Positions 1-9,262 of a stretch of DNA of 33,120 nucleotides are shown here, piece after piece. A model generated the notes under the pieces. It was not told where the DNA came from. It did no database searches and saw nothing but the letters and a program-made list of their open reading frames with translations. The DNA lies in contig RGAU01000003.1 in the NCBI GenBank assembly GCA_009919975.1, positions 1 to 33,120 of the forward strand, given 5' to 3'. The position numbers and the translations under genes were made by a program. How positions within the stretch are numbered: position 1 is the stretch's first letter; every line of letters begins with the position of its first letter. Origin of the DNA: Gammaproteobacteria bacterium (GTDB lineage: Bacteria; Pseudomonadota; Gammaproteobacteria; Pseudomonadales; Azotimanducaceae).

Positions 1-456
1 GTGCTGCCGGAAGAGGCCTTCATCGACGCCCTTTACCCCTGGTTTGAACCGCGCACGGCACCCCTGGGCACCGCCGATCTACCCACCCTGCTCGCCAACG
101 AAGCGGTCGCCAAGCGCATCGACGATCTGGGTGTTCGCTACATGATCTGGGTGGACGGCGCGACCAACACCACGGACCAGGCGGGGTCCATGACCTGCAC
201 CATCAGCCCCGGGGGCGGCGGATGCTTCGGCTTCGTGACCTGGGCCCGGGATGCCTCCTACGAGGCGACGGTGTGGGACCTGAAAACGCAACAATCCTTG
301 GGACGCATTTCCAGCGACGCCAATGGCACCTCCTACATGCCGGCCATGGTTGTCCCCGTGCCCATCATCGCTCGGGTCCAGGCTCAGGCCTGCTCCGGCC
401 TCGCCGATCAGCTGGAAACCTTCCTGAGCGCTCCGGCCACGGAAAACGCAGGCTAG
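1..456 (+). CDS. C-terminal part of an uncharacterised protein (5' end outside window)
   Basis: The frame is open from base 1 to a TAG at 454-456, giving 151 residues. I do not recognise a named family. The visible part has no signal peptide or membrane segment. It has a glycine-rich stretch with a cysteine on each side (MTCTISPGGGGC), a WDLKT strand, and a late cysteine near the C-terminus. This looks like the compact end of an exported or lipoprotein-type domain, but that is an inference. The GTG at base 1 is only where the window starts, and the real gene probably begins upstream. The gene runs convergently to holB, with two bases between the stop codons. Confidence 0.6.
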   Translation: MLPEEAFIDALYPWFEPRTAPLGTADLPTLLANEAVAKRIDDLGVRYMIWVDGATNTTDQAGSMTCTISPGGGGCFGFVTWARDASYEATVWDLKTQQSLGRISSDANGTSYMPAMVVPVPIIARVQAQACSGLADQLETFLSAPATENAG

Positions 457-458
457 CC

Positions 459-3053
<2,595 letters not shown>

Positions 3054-3058
3054 GGTCC

Positions 3059-4300
3059 TTAATCGACGGCGCGGAAGATCAGGGTGCCGTTCGTGCCCCC
3101 GAAACCGAAGGAATTACTGAGCGCCGCCTTCACAGGCACTTCCCGCGCCGTTCCCGGAACGTAATCGAGATCGCAGGCGTCATCGGGGTTATCAAGATTG
3201 ATCGTCGGCGGCAGGACGCCATCGCGAATCGCGAGCACGCTAAAGATCGCTTCCACCGAGCCCGCAGCGCCGAGAAGATGCCCAATCATGGATTTGGTTG
3301 AGCTCACCGCCAGGTTCGGCTTATCGCCAAATACGGTCTTAATAGCCCGGGTCTCAGCGATGTCCCCCTGGGGAGTGGAGGTCCCGTGAGCATTGATATA
3401 GCCCACCTCCGAGGGATCCATGGCCGCAGAGCGGAGCGCGTTCTTCATAGAGGCCACGGCCCCCGCACCGTCTTCCGGGGGGCTGGTGATGTGATAGCCG
3501 TCGCCGCTCATACCAAAGCCCGCGAGCTCGGCGTAGATCGTCGCTCCCCGCGCCTTGGCGTGCTCATATTCCTCTAAAACGAGAACCCCAGCCCCGTCCC
3601 CAAGGACGAACCCATCCCGATCCCGGTCCCAGGGGCGAGACGCTGCCGCAGGATCATCGTTGCGAGCAGACAACGCCTTCATGGAGGAGAAGGCCGCAAG
3701 GGGCACGGGGGACGTCGCCATTTCCGCACCCCCCGCCACCATTACATCCGCGTCTCCGTCTCGAATGAGGCGACCAGCCATGCCGATGTTATGCGTACCC
3801 GTGGTACAGGCGGTGACGATCGCGATGTTGGGACCCCGAAGGCCATAGCGGATCGAGACATTCCCGGAAATCATGTTGATGACGCTGCCCGGGACGAAGA
3901 ACGGAGAAACCCGACGAGGCCCGCTTTTCAGTAGGGTCTCGTGGGTCTTTTCGATGGTCATGATGCCGCCGATGCCCGAGCCGATGGCCACGCCGTAGCG
4001 ATCGCCTTCCGCTTCCGGAATCTCCGTCAGCCCTGCGTCTTCCATCGCTTGACAGGCCGCTGCCATCCCATACTGCACAAAAACGTCAACGCGCCGTGCT
4101 TCCTTTGCTTCCATGCAAACGGTGGGATCAAAGCCCTTTACCGTCGCTGCAAACTGGACGCTGTAGTCGCTCACGTCGAAAGTTTCGATGGTTGCCGCGC
4201 CACTTTTCCCGGCAAGGATGCCAGACCAGGAGCTGACCACGTCGAGCCCAAGGGGCGACACCATTCCTAGGCCGGTTACCACGACTCGTCTACCGCTCAT
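3059..4300 (-). CDS. fabF: 3-oxoacyl-ACP synthase II (KAS II, FabF)
   Basis: FabF condenses malonyl-ACP with acyl-ACP in the elongation cycle of type II fatty acid synthesis. The 413-residue length is typical of FabF. The catalytic triad is present: Cys165 in [12 protein letters not shown], a histidine in [11 protein letters not shown], and a second histidine in [12 protein letters not shown]. The C-terminal loop [15 protein letters not shown] is intact. The ATG is preceded by AGGAG at good spacing. fabH is not in the cluster, so initiation of fatty acid synthesis must be encoded elsewhere or done differently. Confidence 0.97.
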   Translation of the reverse strand: MSGRRVVVTGLGMVSPLGLDVVSSWSGILAGKSGAATIETFDVSDYSVQFAATVKGFDPTVCMEAKEARRVDVFVQYGMAAACQAMEDAGLTEIPEAEGDRYGVAIGSGIGGIMTIEKTHETLLKSGPRRVSPFFVPGSVINMISGNVSIRYGLRGPNIAIVTACTTGTHNIGMAGRLIRDGDADVMVAGGAEMATSPVPLAAFSSMKALSARNDDPAAASRPWDRDRDGFVLGDGAGVLVLEEYEHAKARGATIYAELAGFGMSGDGYHITSPPEDGAGAVASMKNALRSAAMDPSEVGYINAHGTSTPQGDIAETRAIKTVFGDKPNLAVSSTKSMIGHLLGAAGSVEAIFSVLAIRDGVLPPTINLDNPDDACDLDYVPGTAREVPVKAALSNSFGFGGTNGTLIFRAVD

Positions 4301-4329
4301 GGTCGGTCTCCTGTGAACGCCACAGCGAA

Positions 4330-4350
4330 GCTCTGGAGAGGCTCCAGAGC
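4330..4350 (-). other. Perfect 9-bp hairpin between acpP and fabF
   Basis: GCTCTGGAG and CTCCAGAGC form a perfect 9-bp stem with a three-base loop in the 148-base acpP-fabF spacer. No T-run follows on the minus strand, so it is not a standard terminator. It could protect the 3' end of an abundant acpP transcript or attenuate reading into fabF; both roles are inferred. Confidence 0.5.
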
Positions 4351-4448
4351 AGGGCGCGGACGGACAAATAGGCTGCTAAGCGCGCTTGTGGGCGCAACCT
4401 AGCGGCGACCCCATCCCTCCCCGGCATGAGGTCGCGCAGCGTACCTTT

Positions 4449-4676
4449 TTACTGGTGCGCTAGGACGTAATCGATCGCTTCGCGAACGGTCGTGATCTTT
4501 TCCGCTTCCTCGTCGGGAATTTCCGTTTCAAATTCCTCTTCGAGAGCCATCACGAGTTCCACGGTGTCGAGGGAATCGGCACCAAGATCTTCAACGAAGG
4601 AAGCGTCGTCATTGACTTCGTCTTCCTTAACCCCCAGCTGCTCACAGATCAGTTTCGCGCCACGATGCGTCGCAAT
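4449..4676 (-). CDS. acpP: Acyl carrier protein with non-canonical start
   Basis: The carrier that holds growing acyl chains on a phosphopantetheine arm. It is not in the ORF track. Reading the minus strand gives a frame ending [16 protein letters not shown], with the conserved attachment motif [10 protein letters not shown] (Ser35 if the frame starts at ATT) and the acidic helix [15 protein letters not shown]. It sits between fabG and fabF, as expected. The frame has no ATG, GTG or TTG between the in-frame TGA upstream and the middle of the gene. The best placed candidate is ATT at 4676-4674, giving 75 residues (E. coli 78), but the only Shine-Dalgarno-like AAGGG (4701-4697) lies 20 bases upstream, which is too far. 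That AAGGG would suit a start near CGT TCC ACT. Helix I ([12 protein letters not shown]) also differs from the common IEERVKKIV. The start could be AUU, or this end may hold a sequence error. Confidence 0.85.
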   Translation of the reverse strand: MATHRGAKLICEQLGVKEDEVNDDASFVEDLGADSLDTVELVMALEEEFETEIPDEEAEKITTVREAIDYVLAHQ

Positions 4677-4719
4677 TTTAGTGGAACGATTTAAAGCCCT
4701 TCAAGCTGGCGCGATGCCT

Positions 4720-5451
4720 CTAATTCATGTACAGACCGCCGTTGATGGCGATCGTCTCCCCCGTAATATAGCCCGCTCCCTCACTTGCAAGGAACGCCAC
4801 GAGGGCTGCCACTTCCTCCGCACCCCCAAAGCGCCCAAGCGCAATGGCTGATCGAAGCTGTTCCGTCACCCCTTCGTCGAGCGCGGCGGTCATTTCCGTT
4901 TCGATAAAACCCGGCGCAATAGCATTCACCGTAATGCCCCGGCTGCCCACTTCCTGAGCAAGGGCTCGAGTGAAGCCCTCCACGGCACCCTTGGAGGCGG
5001 CGTAGTTCGCTTGCCCGGCATTGCCCCGGCGCGCGATCACCGAAGAGACGTTAATGATGCGTCCAAAGCGGGCTTTCATCATGCCCCGGAGAAGCGGCTT
5101 GGTCACTCGGTAGAGGCCGTTGGTATTGGTATCAATCACCGACGCCCACTGTTCCGCGCTCATGCGCAGCATGAGGTTGTCCTGGGTGATCCCGGCGTTG
5201 TTAACGACCACCACGGGCGTTCCCAGCGCCGCCTCCACAGCCCCCAGGGCCGCGGCAACGGAGTCTTCCGAACGCACGTCCATGACCACGCCGAGATGCC
5301 CCTCCCCAAGGGCTTCGGTAATGGCTGCAGCGCCTCCCTCCGAGGTGGCGGTGCCAGCGACCCGATAGCCTTCGGCGGCGAGCTTTTGGGCAATGGCTGC
5401 CCCGATGCCTCGACTGGCCCCGGTCACCAGGGCGACGCGCGCCTCGCTCAC
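4720..5451 (-). CDS. fabG: 3-oxoacyl-ACP reductase (FabG)
   Basis: FabG reduces 3-oxoacyl-ACP to 3-hydroxyacyl-ACP with NADPH in the elongation cycle. The 243-residue protein is a short-chain dehydrogenase with the cofactor motif TGASRGIG (10-17), NNAG (84-87), and the catalytic Ser137, Tyr150 and Lys154 (NYAASKGAVEGF). The C-terminus GETIAINGGLYMN is that of genuine FabG rather than a general SDR. The GTG start overlaps the fabD stop codon (GTGA), and acpP follows within about 45 bases, so it belongs to the core fab operon. Confidence 0.97.
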   Translation of the reverse strand: MSEARVALVTGASRGIGAAIAQKLAAEGYRVAGTATSEGGAAAITEALGEGHLGVVMDVRSEDSVAAALGAVEAALGTPVVVVNNAGITQDNLMLRMSAEQWASVIDTNTNGLYRVTKPLLRGMMKARFGRIINVSSVIARRGNAGQANYAASKGAVEGFTRALAQEVGSRGITVNAIAPGFIETEMTAALDEGVTEQLRSAIALGRFGGAEEVAALVAFLASEGAGYITGETIAINGGLYMN

Positions 5452-6389
5452 AAGCCTGCCTCCAGGGCCTCACGGGTTTTATCCAGCGCCTCCGGGGTAC
5501 CCGTCGCATAGCAAGCCAGGGCCTTATCGATACGGCGCACCATGGTCGCCAGCACGGCCCCCGGGCCACACTCAACCACGGCCGTCAGACCGGCGGCACC
5601 CATGGCTTGCACGCTGCGCGTCCACTGCACCGGCGCGGAGAGCTGCACCAGCAGCTGATCCCGGAGCGCCGTGGGATCCTGCGTCGGCGCGGCGGTCACG
5701 TTTTGATAAACGGGAACGGTGGCGGGCTGAAAGCTAACGGCTTCAAGATCCGCGCGGAAGGCCTCCGCCGCCGGCGCCATAAGGGCGCTATGAAAGGGGC
5801 CGCTCACCCGGAGGCCCATGGCGCGCTTTGCCCCGCGGGCCTTACACCCCTCGATGGCGCGCTCCACGGCAGCGCTGTGCCCCGCAATCACGATTTGCCC
5901 CGGCGCATTGAAATTGGCCGGGGAGACCACTTCGTCCCCCGCAGCTTCTGCGCAGGCCTCAGCAATGGCGTCGTCGTCGAGGCCAAGAATGGCCGCCATG
6001 GCCCCCTGCCCTGCGGGAACCGCTTCCGCCATCAGTAAGCCGCGCCGGCGAACGAGGCGCACAGCGTCGCTCAGGCTTAGCGTGCCCGCGGCCACGAGGG
6101 CGGCGTACTCCCCAAGGCTGTGGCCAGCGACCGCTGCAGGCGCGAGGGCGCCCTGGCTTGCTAGGGCCCGAAGGGCTGCGATGGATGCCGTCAAAAGAAC
6201 GGGCTGGGTCTGCTCCGTGGCATCGAGGAGCTCCGCCGGCCCCTCAGAAGCGAGGCGCCAAAGATCGAGATCGATGGCACTGCTCGCCTCCGCGAAGGTC
6301 TCCCGAACCACCGGGTGGGCCTCCGCGAGGGCGTCGAGCATGCCAACGCTTTGCGCCCCCTGACCGGGAAAAACCAGAGCATAGGCCAT
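5448..6389 (-). CDS. fabD: Malonyl-CoA:ACP transacylase (FabD)
   Basis: FabD moves malonyl from CoA to the acyl carrier protein. The 313-residue protein has PGQGAQ near the N-terminus, the nucleophile elbow GHSLGEYAAL with Ser91, and the active-site histidine in GPFHSALM. Length and motifs are normal for the family. It begins 8 bases after rpmF ends. In most gammaproteobacteria plsX and fabH lie between rpmF and fabD, so this direct junction is unusual. Confidence 0.97.
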   Translation of the reverse strand: MAYALVFPGQGAQSVGMLDALAEAHPVVRETFAEASSAIDLDLWRLASEGPAELLDATEQTQPVLLTASIAALRALASQGALAPAAVAGHSLGEYAALVAAGTLSLSDAVRLVRRRGLLMAEAVPAGQGAMAAILGLDDDAIAEACAEAAGDEVVSPANFNAPGQIVIAGHSAAVERAIEGCKARGAKRAMGLRVSGPFHSALMAPAAEAFRADLEAVSFQPATVPVYQNVTAAPTQDPTALRDQLLVQLSAPVQWTRSVQAMGAAGLTAVVECGPGAVLATMVRRIDKALACYATGTPEALDKTREALEAGL

Positions 6390-6397
6390 GGAGGGAC

Positions 6398-6577
6398 CTA
6401 GTCGTCCTTGCCGTTGGTGACCTTACGACCGCGGTAGAAGCCGTCCGCCGATACGTGGTGGCGACGGTGCGTTTCCCCGGTGGTGGCTTCCGTGGACAGG
6501 GTGGGCCCGGAAAGGGCGTCGTGGGAACGACGCATGCCACGCTTGGAACGGGTTTTACGATTTTGTTGAACGGCCAT
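6398..6577 (-). CDS. rpmF: 50S ribosomal protein L32
   Basis: A small structural protein of the large ribosomal subunit, too short for the ORF track. The 59-residue product begins [20 protein letters not shown], which is nearly identical to the start of E. coli L32, and continues with the [16 protein letters not shown] segment. It is the zinc-free form, with no cysteines. AAGGAG precedes the ATG. It follows yceD, the usual partner, across a 48-base gap with a hairpin. Confidence 0.97.
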   Translation of the reverse strand: MAVQQNRKTRSKRGMRRSHDALSGPTLSTEATTGETHRRHHVSADGFYRGRKVTNGKDD

Positions 6578-6602
6578 GGACTGCCTACTCCTTCACGATA
6601 AA

Positions 6603-6618
6603 GTCGGCTCCCGCCGAC
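6603..6618 (-). other. Hairpin in the yceD-rpmF spacer
   Basis: GTCGGC and GCCGAC pair across a four-base loop just upstream of the rpmF ribosome binding site. On the minus-strand transcript a run of seven U precedes the hairpin and UUUA follows it. It could modulate L32 expression or be an RNA-processing site. Only the pairing is seen; the role is inferred. Confidence 0.4.
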
Positions 6619-6625
6619 AAAAAAA

Positions 6626-7195
6626 CTAATTCTTGGGCTCTTGCCCGCCCTTCAGCTGCGCCAGGGCGGCGAAGGGGTTCTCCCGCTTCGGCGCCGGCTC
6701 CGGCGCGCCCTGATCCTGCACCGCGGCCCACCGTGCTTGAGCGTGGGGGCATGGCGCCTCCCGCACCGCGCAGGGCCGCTCCGGCAAGGCCAGAAGCAAG
6801 TCATCCTCAAATACTTCCGCCAGGGGAACCTTCTTTCCCTCAAGCGTGATCGGTTCTCGGGTGCCGGCGTAGAGGCCCTGAGCCATCTCGTCCCGAACCA
6901 CCACCAGGGCCACCTCCGCGGTCAGACCCAGCGGCTCCTTCCGCTCACAATTCGCGCAGCGCTGGAAACCGTCGAGCGTTACCGTGCCTTCAGCGCACGC
7001 GCGCCCTTCCTCATCGCGGAAGAAGCGAACGTCCACGGCCACCGCACCGCCCTCCCCCTCATTTCCCAAAGCCTGGGCGATGCGCGGAAACTCGGAAAGG
7101 GAGACCTGAACCGTGTAATGAGCGTCTTCTCGGGCCAGGCGGTAGGGTTCCAGTACCACGATCGCGTGCCCCCGGGGAAACAGGCGCGCAATCAT
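6626..7195 (-). CDS. yceD: YceD/DUF177 family 23S rRNA accumulation protein
   Basis: YceD-type proteins are needed for normal 23S rRNA levels, and their genes are paired with rpmF. From the ATG at 7195 the protein has 189 residues. It shows the family pair CANC (in FQRCANCERKE), the motif EVFEDDLLLALP, two further cysteines after it, and the typical C-terminus ENPFAALAQLKGG. The ORF track extends to a TTG at 7219, but the ATG at 7195 has a G-run at suitable spacing and fits the family start better. A GTG at 7159 is also possible, because a near-consensus promoter overlaps the ATG. Confidence 0.9.
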   Translation of the reverse strand: MIARLFPRGHAIVVLEPYRLAREDAHYTVQVSLSEFPRIAQALGNEGEGGAVAVDVRFFRDEEGRACAEGTVTLDGFQRCANCERKEPLGLTAEVALVVVRDEMAQGLYAGTREPITLEGKKVPLAEVFEDDLLLALPERPCAVREAPCPHAQARWAAVQDQGAPEPAPKRENPFAALAQLKGGQEPKN

Positions 7196-7218
7196 AGGGA
7201 TGCCCCCCGATCCTGTCA
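7191..7218 (-). promoter_or_regulatory. Near-consensus sigma70 promoter overlapping the yceD start
   Basis: On the minus strand TTGACA (7218-7213) is followed by a 17-base spacer and TATGAT (7196-7191). This is a perfect -35 box and a five-of-six -10 box at ideal spacing. Transcription would begin near 7184, after the ATG at 7195, so a transcript from it would need a later start such as GTG 7159, or would serve rpmF and the fab genes downstream. No experimental evidence is available here. Confidence 0.5.
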
Positions 7219-7288
7219 AAGGCCCAGAGCCCTCCTTTCGTCGTGTTAAGCTTTTGAGCTTTCAGGCAAAAACTCAGGAATTGGCGTC

Positions 7289-7867
7289 GTGCTCCCTGTT
7301 CTCGTGCTGGCCTCCCGATCCCCTCACCGTGCGAAGGTCCTCGAACGCCTCGGCGCCCCCTTCGAAACTCGCGACAGCGCGGTGGATGAAACCCCCATCC
7401 CTGGGGAAAGCCCCGCCCAGCGGGCCCAGCGCCTCGCCCTGGCGAAGGCCCAAGCCGTGGCAGCCAGCTGGGCCGGTCTCCTGCGCAAGCCCGGAACGCT
7501 GGCTAAGGCTCGGAGTCAGCTCCTCGCCAGCCGAGGCCAATGGATCACCTTCGAAAGCGCCCTGGCGGTGGTGCACAGCGGCACCGGGGCCCTTGCCCAG
7601 GGCGCCGCGCCGGTGCGAGTGCGCTTCGCCGAGCTTTCGGATGCCGAGCTCGACGGCTACCTCGCGGTGGAACAGCCCCTGGATGCCGCCGGCGCCCTGT
7701 ATTCCGAGCGGCTGGGGGCGGTGCTCCTCGAGGCCTGGGAAGGGGCTGACCCCTCAGCCCTCATTGGCTTGCCCCTTAACCTGCTCCATCGCCTCACCTC
7801 GGAGCTTGGCTACCCCCTCCTCACCACTTCCTGGGGGTCGCCTAGTCCTGCGCCTGAAGGGCCCTAA
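7289..7867 (+). CDS. YceF/Maf-like protein lacking the catalytic loop
   Basis: Maf proteins are nucleotide pyrophosphatases, and the YceF branch removes 7-methyl-GTP. This 192-residue protein is in the usual yceF position, divergent from yceD and beside rluC. It has the N-terminal LASRSPHR motif, VDETP, RLALAKAQAV, the late FAELSDAELDGYL segment and GLPLNLLHRL, all matching YceF. Between AKAQAVAASW and the GxL-KP segment, about 15 residues are missing. That stretch carries the GSDQ/GADT motif with the catalytic aspartate. No other reading frame supplies it. The protein is therefore probably inactive as a pyrophosphatase, or changed in function. The GTG start has AGGA upstream. The 3' end overlaps the convergent rluC by 26 bases. 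Confidence 0.85.
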   Translation: MLPVLVLASRSPHRAKVLERLGAPFETRDSAVDETPIPGESPAQRAQRLALAKAQAVAASWAGLLRKPGTLAKARSQLLASRGQWITFESALAVVHSGTGALAQGAAPVRVRFAELSDAELDGYLAVEQPLDAAGALYSERLGAVLLEAWEGADPSALIGLPLNLLHRLTSELGYPLLTTSWGSPSPAPEGP

Positions 7868-8825
7868 GCAGAGCCTCGAGATCCTCTGGCAGGGAGGCCT
7901 CGAAATGCCAGGGCGCCTGCTCCGGGTCCCGGGCGGGCACGGTCAGCGCCTGAGCATGAAGCGCCAGCCGCGGGACGGGCACGGCCCCCAAGGCCTTGCG
8001 CAGCGCCGTCGGCGCATACTTCTCGTCTCCCAGAATCGGAAAGCCCGCATGGGACAGGTGAACCCGAAGCTGATGGGTGCGCCCCGTTTCCGGCGTTAGA
8101 GACAGCAAAGTCGCCCCGGGCAGCCGTTCGGCCACGGAAACCTCCGTTCGGGCGGGCTTACCCGCCTGGGATACGCGAACAAAGCGTTCCCCGTTCCTAG
8201 CCAGCACCCGCTCCAGGGGCGCCTCTAGGCGCTTCAGATGCGCCGGCCAAGCCCCCGCGACCACCGCGAGGTAGCGCTTTTTAACCGTGCGTTCGCGAAA
8301 GGCTTGCTGCAAGTGGCGCAGCGCCGCCCGCCGCTTGGCCAGCAGCAGAACGCCTGAAGTGTCTCGATCCAGGCGGTGCGCCAGCGCCAGGGCCGGCGCC
8401 TCCGGCCAGGGGCTTAGGGCTTCCAAGGCCCCGAAACGCACGCCACTGCCCCCATGGGCAGCAAGCCCCGGGGGCTTCCCTAGCACCAGCACGTCTCGAT
8501 CTTCAAAAATCACCGCTTCCCGCACCTGCTTCCGGAGCGCCTCGGGCACCGTGGGTTCGGGACCTTGCTCAGCCGTTTGGTGCGGAGGAATGCGCAGCTT
8601 CTGCCCCGGCTGCACCCGGGTGGTGACCTTCACCCGGCCCCCGTCGAGGCGTACCTCGCCCTTTCGAACCATGGCGTAAACCCGGCTCTTGGGGACGTTT
8701 TTTAGGAGCCGGAGCAGCAGATTGTCGACTCGCTGCCCTCCCTCCCCGGACTCAATCTCGTACAGCCGGGCGCTGTGACGCTCGCCACCCCCGGAATGAT
8801 TGCTTTTCCCTTTTGATTGAGTCAC
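7842..8825 (-). CDS. rluC: 23S rRNA pseudouridine synthase RluC
   Basis: RluC isomerises specific uridines in 23S rRNA (in E. coli 955, 2504 and 2580). The 327-residue protein has an N-terminal S4 RNA-binding domain (QRVDNLLLRLLKNVPKSRVY, about 31-50) and an RluA-type catalytic domain with HRLDRDTSGVLLLAK, catalytic Asp about residue 153, and ETGRTHQLRVHL further on. The GTG start has AGGG at good spacing. The gene lies divergent from rne, the same pairing as in E. coli and Pseudomonas. Confidence 0.95.
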   Translation of the reverse strand: MTQSKGKSNHSGGGERHSARLYEIESGEGGQRVDNLLLRLLKNVPKSRVYAMVRKGEVRLDGGRVKVTTRVQPGQKLRIPPHQTAEQGPEPTVPEALRKQVREAVIFEDRDVLVLGKPPGLAAHGGSGVRFGALEALSPWPEAPALALAHRLDRDTSGVLLLAKRRAALRHLQQAFRERTVKKRYLAVVAGAWPAHLKRLEAPLERVLARNGERFVRVSQAGKPARTEVSVAERLPGATLLSLTPETGRTHQLRVHLSHAGFPILGDEKYAPTALRKALGAVPVPRLALHAQALTVPARDPEQAPWHFEASLPEDLEALLRALQAQD

Positions 8826-9262
8826 TTAAAAAACCCTGTTAACCTCGCCTCAAGGTCAGCCGCGGCGCTCGCTCCCCTGGGATCGCAGAGCCGCCCCGTG
8901 TTCGCCTGACCCGCCGCCGCCGAGCGCCCACGCGCCGCGTCGGAATGGAACACGCCGGGCAAGAAAAGTCCGGCTACGCCGATAGCGATGCTTAAAGCGC
9001 TATCGATCAATGAAGAGTACACGCGCTGGCGCAAGGTTGCGCGGCGTCAAGGATAGTGCGCAGGCCGCGATGAGCCGCGGCCGCCGGTAAGCGAAGCTAA
9101 GAAGCGACAGCTTAAGTCTCGCGCAGTTCGGGGGTTTTCGCCCCCTAGGCCCAAAGCCGCGCCCCCATGGCGCCGCCTAGCCCCTGCAAACCGTGGTCTC
9201 GCCATCGAGCCTGAGCCCTACCCTAACGCCCGCCCCGCCACGCCCTCACTTGAGTGCACAGC
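8826..9262. promoter_or_regulatory. 437-base divergent rluC-rne spacer
   Basis: There is no convincing gene here; the 70-residue minus-strand ORF at 8822-9034 has no family features. The length and position fit a long rne 5' untranslated leader, which in E. coli carries hairpins used for RNase E autoregulation. Pairing seen: an 8-bp inverted repeat CGATAGCG/CGCTATCG (8980-9005) and a GGGGG-TTTTCG-CCCCC hairpin (9130-9145). I could not place promoters for either gene with confidence. Confidence 0.5.
8980..9005. repeat. 8-bp inverted repeat in the rluC-rne spacer
   Basis: CGATAGCG and CGCTATCG are perfect complements separated by ten AT-richer bases. The element could be a regulator site or an RNA hairpin in a leader. 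The role is unknown. Confidence 0.45.

Noticed and set aside
4492-4851. 119-residue plus-strand ORF over acpP
   Set aside because: It is antisense to acpP and the fabG end. The opposite strand has the full acyl carrier protein sequence.
8822-9034. 70-residue ORF upstream of rluC
   Set aside because: It has no domain and no good ribosome binding site, and it overlaps the rluC start. It is more likely spacer.
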